A stretch of DNA of 64,000 nucleotides from Morinoia aosen (Eukaryota; Arthropoda; Malacostraca; Amphipoda; Talitridae): the NCBI GenBank assembly GCA_030386875.1, contig CM059577.1, positions 25,245,038 to 25,309,037 of the forward strand, read 5' to 3'. The translations under genes were made by a program, and so were the position numbers. Positions 61,201 through 64,000 of this stretch are shown piece after piece (position 1 is the stretch's first letter; every line of letters begins with the position of its first letter). The notes below the pieces were generated by a model that was not told the origin of the DNA, ran no database searches, and saw only the letters and a program-made list of their open reading frames with translations.

Positions 61201-61738
61201 ACCTCTAACTTTCTTTTTTAATCTTTATCTCGTTTCTTGACCTTCCTTCTCAACTTACTATTTTTATGCACGGAGAATCCTGTGCGGGAACACACTTTGT
61301 GCAAATGTTCTGCGTTCCCTTCATAGCATACTGAATGGGACCTTCATCCTTCCTATCTTTGAACATCCTTTTTTGTGGCTAGGAAGTTTTAAACTAATTT
61401 AAAATCAATCAGTTGGCCACTGAGGGCCGAGAGAAAAGGACCAAAAACTGAAAGGGATCGTGTAATTATGTCAGTCACAAGCAGCTCGTCATTTGACAAG
61501 TAAAGGGACCATTCCAGGAGTATAAATGCGATGTGCATTGAACTCAACAGGCAGTGGAGACGAGCCGAGCGAGCACCCTGGCTGCGCGCCCCGCCTGTCA
61601 GAGCTGCTGCCGGCGTTCAGCTGCGTCAACGCCCAGCGCGTGCTGCCTCGCGACCCTGACACGCTCATCTACCCCGTCGTGATCCCTCACGTCCTGCAAG
61701 CCCTGCAGTCCGAAGGTCTGCTAGCTGGGCCTAAGTGA
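27613..61738 (+). CDS. RRM-MYND-Tudor piRNA-pathway scaffold protein (TDRD1/Vreteno/Veneno group), 14 coding exons
   Basis: Joining 27613-28283, 31344-31532, 33611-33743, 35714-36336, 37022-37119, 37914-38079, 41759-41869, 44523-46126, 48741-48829, 49478-50246, 51648-51754, 53102-53228, 60647-60814 and 61551-61738 gives 5,043 nt, an open frame of 1,680 residues plus stop; every junction is phase-compatible. Domains: Ser-rich N-terminus (1-223), RRM (about 236-315), acidic disordered linker (332-570), MYND finger (625-660), and Tudor cores near 897-946, 1208-1255 and 1553-1596, each with the flanking staphylococcal-nuclease-like segments of extended Tudor domains. Proteins of this architecture are known germline-granule scaffolds that bind symmetrically dimethylated arginines of PIWI proteins in piRNA biogenesis; that role here is inferred. 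It is longer than fly Vreteno, which as I recall has two Tudor domains. Exact orthology (Vreteno, Veneno or TDRD1) cannot be settled from this sequence. Small exons may have been missed. Confidence 0.88.
28537..28757. mobile_element. 221-bp TTAA-flanked MITE (piggyBac-like) in intron 1
   Basis: TIR CCCTTTAACG at the left and its complement CGTTAAAGGG at the right, flanked by TTAA (28533-28536 and 28758-28761). No coding content. It is almost the same length as the element at 23679 but has a different TIR sequence. Confidence 0.85.
28762..31343. other. Remainder of intron 1
   Basis: AT-rich intron sequence. I see no further exon with usable splice signals and phase, and no clear repeat. Confidence 0.4.
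31344..31532 (+). CDS. Tudor gene exon 2: first half of the RRM
   Basis: Bounded by CAG at 31341-31343 and by GAG|GTCAGC; it enters in phase 2 and leaves in phase 2. It encodes residues 224-286. RNP2 is clear (LYVRNV, residues 237-242), followed by the alpha1 segment (DSLANIFRQYGPV). The RNP1 strand reads TSTWAIVKV, without the usual Lys/Arg-Gly and with Trp in place of the conserved aromatic. A SINE-like insertion begins only 23 bp after the donor. Confidence 0.88.
31556..31971 (+). repeat. SINE-like element in intron 2
   Basis: It starts CTCCTCAGGGGGATACAA and ends in a TAATCTAACCTAACCTA tail, with target duplication CTGTGTTTGT (31546-31555 and 31972-31981). Shared family blocks: GAGCTGAGAGTTA, CACTGCTGTCC, TTTCAGC-CCTACTACTTT, CATACTAAATGGTGCC and TTGTTGCGGATAGG. 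It begins 23 bp after the exon 2 donor. Confidence 0.85.
32278..32742 (-). pseudogene. Mariner/Tc1-superfamily transposase core fragment
   Basis: The - strand encodes VMVGAGVTSTDLTTHLIFI, then GIILKQDGATSHTAKLFQDW (second catalytic Asp region, QDGATSHTA) and HDLNPTDLGIWSHL (third acidic motif region DLNP-D). The N-terminal DNA-binding part is missing, and the end runs into the inverted junction. DDxD-type mariner relatives have such motifs. Confidence 0.8.
32730..32924 (+). pseudogene. Second, inverted copy of the same transposase C-terminus
   Basis: On the + strand about 65 codons read EVLKQKLNKSWAEIDAETV then MIPRLRRVIKDKGGSFEEL, a transposase C-terminus. The complement of a diverged copy of this very segment lies at about 32195-32340, so this is half of an inverted duplication rather than a separate gene. 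Confidence 0.8.
33611..33743 (+). CDS. Tudor gene exon 3: second half of the RRM, ending at a GC donor
   Basis: It begins after GTGCAG and encodes residues 287-331, completing the RRM (alpha2 REAMTSLEKLNG, beta4 FRVQLSL) and a charged Lys/Arg/Glu tail. The only donor that keeps phase 0 into exon 4 is GAG|GCAAGT at 33744, a GC-AG intron in the standard strong GC-donor context. No suitable GT donor lies before the in-frame stop. Confidence 0.82.
34905..35222 (+). repeat. Degenerate SINE-like element in intron 3
   Basis: It keeps GAGCTAAAGGTTAGGTAGGCCTTCC, TCAGCACCTACTACTTTCTTC, CATACTAAATAG and a CTTGAACAAACTTCTAATGTAATC tail. The 5' hairpin is eroded to GTGCTGCCAGGGGG. No target duplication seen. 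Confidence 0.65.
35714..36336 (+). CDS. Tudor gene exon 4: disordered linker
   Basis: It follows TATTTCAG and encodes residues 332-538. The sequence is acidic and rich in Ser, Thr, Glu and Pro with no recognised domain. The donor is CAGTC|GTAATA, just before an in-frame TAA that would otherwise end the frame at 36340. Exit phase is 2. Confidence 0.82.
37022..37119 (+). CDS. Tudor gene exon 5: linker
   Basis: A small 98-bp exon between TTTGTTGCAG and AAATG|GTTAGG, entering in phase 2 and leaving in phase 1. It encodes residues 539-571, a low-complexity Ser/Ala/Arg/Pro linker. It is supported by phase on both sides rather than by homology. Confidence 0.65.
37914..38079 (+). CDS. Tudor gene exon 6: linker and first cysteine of the MYND finger
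   Basis: It follows a ten-T tract and ACAG. It encodes residues 572-626: a Ser/Ala/Gly linker, then the first MYND cysteine (C625) just before the donor CATCAG|GTACGC. Phase in 1, out 2. Joining to exon 7 creates the C-x2-C pair that neither exon has alone, which is strong support for the junction. Confidence 0.82.
38154..39488. mobile_element. 1.3-kb TTAA-flanked element in intron 6
   Basis: GGAGACCATCC at 38154 and GGACGGTCTCC ending at 39488 are inverted, flanked by TTAA (38150-38153, 39489-39492). The interior is AT-rich with three direct copies of a block containing GGAACTCCTCCTTCAGTTTT (about 38328, 38988, 39176) and one inverted partial copy near 38520-38605. No coding content. Confidence 0.65.
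39341..39361. repeat. C-run/G-run palindrome
   Basis: About eight C followed directly by about thirteen to fourteen G. Such tracts are prone to assembly or sequencing error. Confidence 0.8.
40612..40968 (+). repeat. Degenerate SINE-like element in intron 6
   Basis: CCCCTCAAGGGAATTAGCGC at the start, then TTTTCGGTCCC, TTCAACTC, TTTCTATGCG, and a CAGACTAACCTATTGTCTAATC tail. A still more decayed copy may occupy about 40390-40600. Confidence 0.55.
41299..41652 (+). repeat. SINE-like element just before exon 7
   Basis: A full-length copy (354 bp) from CCCTCAGGGGGATACAAC to TAACTTATCTAATC, with a 13-bp target duplication TATGAACCAGCCA (41286-41298 and 41653-41665). It ends 106 bp before exon 7. 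Confidence 0.9.
41759..41869 (+). CDS. Tudor gene exon 7: MYND-type zinc finger
   Basis: It encodes residues 627-663. With C625 from exon 6, the zinc ligands are C625/C628, C636/C639, C644/C648 and H656/C660 in the MYND spacing, with the family hallmark Y-C...C-Q...D-W-H. MYND fingers in this group mediate protein-protein contacts. The acceptor is CATTGCAG, the donor ACC|GTATGT, phase 2 on both sides. Confidence 0.93.
42121..42472 (+). repeat. SINE-like element in intron 7
   Basis: A full-length copy (352 bp) with a 14-bp target duplication CGTGTGAAGATGTA (42107-42120 and 42473-42486). Confidence 0.9.
42741..44386 (+). mobile_element. Tc1-family transposon with 171-bp terminal inverted repeats
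   Basis: The left repeat 42741-42911 and right repeat 44216-44386 are near-perfect inverted copies, starting CACTCGCAAGCAAAAGTTTG, with TA on both sides (42739-42740, 44387-44388). It contains the transposase at 43086-44117. It lies in intron 7 and ends 134 bp before exon 8. Low divergence between the repeats suggests a recent insertion. Confidence 0.95.
43086..44117 (+). pseudogene. Tc1-type transposase with one in-frame stop
   Basis: A single frame of 343 codons from ATG 43086 to TGA 44115, interrupted only by TGA at 43659-43661, where the family usually has Trp (the GGS-VM-WGGIS region). It has an N-terminal paired HTH domain (QRVAARRLHISQSCVSKV, then the second HTH), and the catalytic triad at FSDEC, MHDNARCHTA and DSNPIEHVWDEL. 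There are 34 residues between the second Asp and the Glu (DD34E). Apart from the stop it looks intact. Confidence 0.93.
44523..46126 (+). CDS. Tudor gene exon 8: first extended Tudor domain and start of the second
   Basis: The largest exon (1,604 bp) encodes residues 664-1198. After a Ser-rich stretch comes a nuclease-like strand region (about 855-895), then Tudor core 1 (about 897-946). That core has VGQLVAAK, an AWCRS strand and a VDFGFF turn. The Tudor Asn of the usual DFGN/DYGN turn is replaced by Phe937, so binding of dimethyl-arginine may be lost. A second Ser-rich linker leads into the nuclease-like part of extended Tudor 2 (about 1140-1198). The acceptor follows TTTTTTTTCCAG, 134 bp after a Tc1 element. 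The donor TTTTG|GTAACC leaves phase 1. Confidence 0.9.
46338..47024 (+). repeat. SINE-like element split by a younger copy
   Basis: A 5'-truncated copy starting near TATGTGAGGGCCCGAGC, interrupted at 46587 by another copy and resuming at 46961 (TTGGATCGCATTTGTTGC) to end in AATCTAATCTAACTAATC. Confidence 0.85.
46588..46949 (+). repeat. SINE-like element nested in another SINE-like element
   Basis: A full-length copy inserted into the host copy with target duplication CCTTCCTCTCT (46577-46587 and 46950-46960). The nesting shows successive rounds of insertion. Confidence 0.9.
47398..47900 (+). repeat. Degenerate SINE-like sequence with a 25-bp tandem triplication
   Basis: Family blocks GAAGGTTAGGAAGGCC, TTCTTCGGCACCTATTAC and AATGGCGCCTTCCTC up to about 47690. 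A second tail at 47790-47900 has three tandem copies of TTGCTCCTTTGGAACGCCTT before CTCAAACTAACATCTAATC. Confidence 0.6.
48167..48719. mobile_element. Palindromic Tc1/mariner-type element next to exon 9
   Basis: The ends GGGCGTTTTTTAAATACGGG and CCCCGTATTTGAAACACCC are inverted, with TA at both outer sides (48165-48166, 48720-48721). The two arms of about 250 bp are inverted copies of each other around a short centre near 48445. The - strand of the right arm encodes an N-terminal HTH-like segment (MTNWTKEQLTFIS-AYFSNGRSIVLAQRNF) resembling the DUF4817 helix-turn-helix of insect transposons. The element ends 19 bp before exon 9 begins at 48741, leaving 48722-48740 as intron. Confidence 0.75.
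48741..48829 (+). CDS. Tudor gene exon 9: first half of Tudor core 2
   Basis: An 89-bp exon encoding residues 1199-1228, with the Tudor strands GELVCAYVADDDLWYRAVV. The aromatic pair W1221/Y1222 is intact. The acceptor ATTACAG lies 19 bp after the end of a palindromic transposon (48167-48719), so it has little native pyrimidine tract. The donor is CTGCAG|GTACGT, exit phase 0. Confidence 0.9.
49106..49467 (+). repeat. SINE-like element inserted at the exon 10 splice acceptor
   Basis: A full-length copy flanked by TTCAGTTCAGGC (49094-49105) and TTCATTTCAGGC (49468-49479), 11 of 12 identical. The right duplicate holds the acceptor AG (49476-49477) and the first two bases of exon 10. The tail supplies CTAAT words where a branch point would be. 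Confidence 0.88.
49478..50246 (+). CDS. Tudor gene exon 10: second half of Tudor core 2 and linker
   Basis: It encodes residues 1229-1484. It opens with the Tudor strand YFIDFGN (Asp1244, Phe1245 and Asn1247 all present), then the closing nuclease-like part of the extended domain, then a Lys/Ser/Val-rich linker. The acceptor ATTTCAG|GC lies within the right target-site duplication of a SINE-like element. The donor AAAG|GTACGG leaves phase 1; without it the frame would stop at 50302. Confidence 0.9.
50600..50875 (+). repeat. Degenerate SINE-like element in intron 10
   Basis: It retains blocks such as TTCAT--CAACTTGATGGCACGTTT, a TATTAGATGTTCCCTTCTCTTC-like block and AAACTAATATATTGTTAAAT in family order. 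Weakly supported. Confidence 0.4.
51016..51365 (+). repeat. SINE-like element in intron 10
   Basis: A full-length copy with target duplication GAGAAAACTACT (51004-51015 and 51366-51377). Confidence 0.9.
51648..51754 (+). CDS. Tudor gene exon 11: nuclease-like part of extended Tudor 3
   Basis: 107 bp between GTTTCAG and CCGCAG|GTGGAT. It enters in phase 1 and leaves in phase 0. It encodes residues 1485-1520, a hydrophobic strand pattern (VELVVLCAAN, TIMVLPQ) matching the equivalent regions before Tudor 1 and Tudor 2. Confidence 0.85.
52477..52622 (-). repeat. SINE-like fragment, antisense
   Basis: The complement of the middle of the family (AGCACCTACAACTTTCTTC, CATGAACTTCTTTC, CATACTAAATGGTGC). 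It is the only antisense copy noticed. Confidence 0.75.
53102..53228 (+). CDS. Tudor gene exon 12: helix and start of Tudor core 3
   Basis: It encodes residues 1521-1562: an amphipathic helix (EIHRLEELESLSTSMNEHC) and the first Tudor strand (GEVVLAKFSQ). Two acceptors compete: the CAG at 53085-53087 leads to an in-frame stop, while AATACAG at 53095-53101 keeps phase 0 and is used here. The donor CAAG|GTGAGG leaves phase 1. Confidence 0.88.
53262..53630 (+). repeat. SINE-like element just after exon 12
   Basis: A full-length copy beginning 33 bp after the exon 12 donor, flanked by CAACGAAAT (53253-53261 and 53631-53639). Confidence 0.92.
54024..54293 (+). pseudogene. OTU-like cysteine-protease C-terminal half fused to LINE ORF2
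   Basis: The frame reads VGDLIPQILSNVTRTPIHVF, then NIHRKQDHYSALLK. The spacing of the hydrophobic strands and the final HYSAL, where OTU proteases carry the catalytic His followed by an aromatic residue, suggests an OTU fold. The Asp/Cys-containing N-terminal half is not readable upstream. One TGA (54291) separates it from the endonuclease in the same frame. The assignment is by pattern, not by search. Confidence 0.45.
54294..55587 (+). pseudogene. LINE AP-type endonuclease, frameshifted
   Basis: Motifs in order: ILHINARSLNGK, DILCVSETWFDS, GYTLYRYDG, GGS-type GSGSCIFIKD, IGSLYRHPS, then AFGDFNVDL reached only by a frame change near 54845, and FSDHHSVECQI near the end. These are the catalytic blocks of the apurinic-like endonuclease of Jockey/CR1-type LINEs. 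The frame runs to 55587, where another shift leads into the RT domain. Confidence 0.85.
55575..57257 (+). pseudogene. LINE reverse transcriptase, frameshifted
   Basis: Motifs: KNTKATGHDGIS, IIKPLHKSGD, NYRPISLLPVMSKILEKVI, LLDLSKAFDSVEH, then a frameshift at about 56215, FGVPQGSIIGPLLFSIFIND, SMYADDVQI (catalytic), and an in-frame TAA at 56802 where the sister copy at 15.2 kb has Leu. The reading then continues to TAG at 57257 (SRHFASL). The gene is dead but all domains can be traced. Confidence 0.9.
59595..60010. repeat. About 30-bp minisatellite in the LINE tail
   Basis: Degenerate units of TCTATTAGTACGCCTCGTAT. The complement of the array at 4720-4905, but with about twice as many units. 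Confidence 0.8.
60121..60476 (+). repeat. SINE-like element directly after the LINE
   Basis: A full-length copy with duplication GGATCGTGAGTT / GGATCGAGAGTT (60109-60120 and 60477-60488). It inserted right at the 3' end of the LINE. Confidence 0.88.
60647..60814 (+). CDS. Tudor gene exon 13: Tudor core 3
   Basis: It encodes residues 1563-1618 and completes the third Tudor core: DGLWYRA (W1566, Y1567) and VDYGN (Asp1585, Tyr1586, Asn1588), with the full set of cage-type residues. It lies 7.4 kb downstream of exon 12, the gap being filled mostly by a LINE and two SINE-like copies. The donor CACG|GTAAGA leaves phase 1. Confidence 0.92.
61036..61412 (+). repeat. SINE-like element in intron 13
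   Basis: A diverged copy (GTGGGATACAACTATG, GGAGCTGAGAGTTAGG, TTCAGTTCACTGCTATC, CATACTGAATGGGACC), ending about 140 bp before exon 14. Confidence 0.8.
61551..61738 (+). CDS. Tudor gene exon 14: C-terminal exon and stop
   Basis: It follows CTCAACAG and encodes residues 1619-1680, ending at TGA 61736-61738. It is GC-rich, with a pattern typical of the last strands and helix of an extended Tudor domain (VIPHVLQALQSEGLL). The first AATAAA downstream is at 62661-62666, so the 3' UTR could be about 0.9 kb; no cleavage site can be proven. Confidence 0.85.
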
Positions 61739-64000
61739 GCCTCGTGTCCTCACGGTTCTTGGTGTCCACTTGAAGAATAATGGGAAATTCTAGTTTGGAA
61801 TTATCAATGTTACCCCCGTCGTTTTTGCATAGTGCTATTATACCACGTTTTTTATAATGGGGGGAATAGAAGCAATGAAGGTAGTCAAACGGTTCTGATT
61901 TGGGGTTAAATTTTTACGATTTTGGGCTTATATATGTACCGTTTTTACGAATCAATTTGTAGGTTCGTAATCTTTGAATTTTTTTAGAATGGGCCAATTA
62001 AGCATTTTCAAATGTAGTCGACGTAGCACTCTAGAAAAAGGTGTGGAAAGATAATAGGAAATTTTGTGTTTAGTTTTCGTACCATCGCGGGAACGGGTAT
62101 GTTGTAGTTTATTTTATGTTACTAAGATATCAATATTTTTTTGATAGGTGTAAAGCGGAAAGCTTAACTTGCTTGCTAAGTGGACCATTTTAATGTCCAC
62201 GAGTCCTACAGATTGATTCAATATCAGTTTATTATTTCTGTTTGTAGCATAGCCGATAAAGAACATCAATTGAAAGGCTGATTCGTTCAGGCTTGTTTGT
62301 TCAGTGGAAATGTTGGGGACAATCCGGAAACGTTGCTGTAAACACATATTCGGTATCATTGATAAACTACAGATTTCCATTTTGTTCTTATTTACTTGAA
62401 GAGAAAAGGAATATTTGTGCGCTCATTCATGTTATCAGTTCACGCATCGTTCTTTCAAAGAGATAAAAAAACAAATTTATAATGAGATTTTATTAACCTA
62501 TGCTGATCGATCAATGCAATATCGGAAAAAGTTTATAGAACGTTAATTGAAAATTGCACCATATCGTCGATCAAAGCCCAAAATACTACCGCATATAGGA
62601 AAATAATCCGCATGACTTCTTAAGTTAGCATCAGAGCGCAGTACACACGTTAGAATGTCAAATAAATCGCTAGATTAAGTCAGGTGTTATTACCAATATG
62701 GTTCCCAAGCAGCGAAAACGTACATGTTGGATACAAAACTTTTTTCTTAACTACTAGAAAATAAATGTCTAATGTATGCCCACACTCGCCCAAGTTTAAC
62801 CCTCGTTACAACAATACGCTTCAAGACACCATTATTTTTTACTTGAATGTGAACGAAATCCCGTAATATAATATCGGTGACGCATGTATTATAGGAGAAT
62901 AATTTTACTAAGTTTACGCGGATACACAAAAGCCAACAGCGCCACGCCTTAAAATCTGCATATTGAGCTCCAATTTTTCGCATGTTAGAAAAGTCTTGTG
63001 GTACTGATTTTGAGTGCGGGGCGTATGCGCCCACTAAGCGAAAGACCGCCAGTTACAGATCGGGTGATCTACTTGGAAACTTAAGGGTGCGTTCACACTA
63101 CGAGCGGCGCGGAGCGGAGCGGCAATAATGTTTGTACAGGTTTGAATGCAGAAACGCTTGGCTGTTCACACGACAAGCGGAGCGGAGCGGCACGCTCGGG
63201 AAATTCGTCGGGATTTTTTGACGCTCGCGTCGAGCGTTTCTCCTTGGCTCCGCCTTTGGATCGTCATATCTTACAGGGGTAGAATTGTCGTTTGAGTTAG
63301 ATAAAACTAGTATATAACTAGTTATTTGTACAACTAATATTACAATTATAACTGATGGTGTAACATGTAATATTTTAGTGTAATTTCACTCATTTGGGTT
63401 CATTAATCATTTATTTCTATTTTCTTCTGCTTTCTCTGATAAGTTACTTTATTATTGCTTCAGTTTAAGGAATTTATTATGCTTTTCTCGTGATGTTGTT
63501 TCATCTTTCTTGTGATGCTGTGCATTTCATTTTATGATCTTGATTAAAGTATAATTATGTACGATTTTTTAATAAAGTTTTCATTTTTTCCGTAAAATGG
63601 GAGAAAAAGGAGGCCGTATGATGATGAGGAGGACTCAATGAGTGTCAAACACACAATAAGTTACAAAATTTTAAGAGCTTGGGTGATTTTTTCCAATACT
63701 AACGGAAAGCATATCAGTATTTCGAGAACTATTTGGTCAGGACAAGTCAATATTCGTCAGTATTTTTCACTTAGGTTTCTCTGGCACAACCCTGAATTTC
63801 TGAAGGGAATTACTTTACGTTCACTCACATTTAAGTCACCAAAAGACTTTTTTTGATCGTACTGGTCCACGAAAACCTGTAGTAATATATGTGATACAGC
63901 CTATATGGAAAGACTTTAATTTTGCTTAAACTACTTTGCTTTACATGTATCCTCAATAAAAATTTATGTATTGCTAAACAGCAAATTTATCTAATCTCGT
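61739..64000. other. 3' UTR and downstream flank
   Basis: No second gene is visible. Candidate polyadenylation signal AATAAA at 62661. From 63086 to 63215 there are two copies of GTTCACAC followed by GAGCGG/GCGGAGCGGAGCGG motifs, probably a transposon end. Open frames near the window end have no recognisable domain. Confidence 0.4.

Overview
This is eukaryotic, arthropod (most probably insect) genomic DNA. The signs are AT-rich intergenic and intronic sequence, GC-richer exons split by introns, and many transposable-element families typical of insects (Jockey-like LINEs, Penelope, hAT, Tc1/mariner, TTAA-flanked and TTA-flanked elements, a SINE-like family). I see no bacterial gene organisation, rRNA, tRNA or CRISPR array, and I cannot name the species.

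The main gene lies on the + strand between 27,613 and 61,738. Fourteen exons, chosen by reading frame, splice signals and phase, join without a stop into one 1,680-residue protein. It has a serine-rich N-terminus, an RRM (split by an intron), a disordered linker, a MYND zinc finger (first cysteine pair split by an intron) and three extended Tudor domains. This is the architecture of the TDRD1/Vreteno/Veneno group of piRNA-pathway scaffold proteins, which bind PIWI proteins through dimethyl-arginine in germline granules. A 5' non-coding exon probably lies upstream of 27,560.

Layout. 1-3.2 kb: a Penelope reverse transcriptase on the - strand, broken into two parts, with a hAT remnant between them. 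4.0-6.2 kb: a TTA-flanked (Harbinger-type) element inserted at the edge of a 173-bp satellite array (6.2-7.8 kb). 9.0-9.8 kb: a foldback element. 12.9-13.8 kb: two phase-compatible exons of a possible unknown gene. 14.7-18.3 kb: a 5'-truncated Jockey-like LINE with a long repeat-filled 3' UTR, followed by an inverted piece of the same satellite. 20.0-20.6 kb: a decayed hAT-type zinc-finger fragment. 21.3-25.4 kb: a nest of palindromic foldback elements. 25.4-27.6 kb: the probable promoter region of the Tudor gene. 27.6-61.7 kb: the Tudor gene. 61.7-64 kb: its 3' flank.

The gene's introns are packed with mobile DNA: at least 15 SINE-like copies (all but one in the sense direction, none noticed outside the gene), an inverted-duplicated mariner relic, a Tc1 element with 171-bp terminal repeats, a palindromic Tc1/mariner-type element ending 19 bp before exon 9, a 6-kb LINE with an OTU-like protease segment, and two TTAA-flanked elements. 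One SINE landed exactly on the intron 9/exon 10 junction, so its target-site duplication carries the splice acceptor. A factor of the transposon-silencing pathway thus sits in, and must be spliced through, a dense transposon landscape. Links between that landscape and regulation of the gene are inference.
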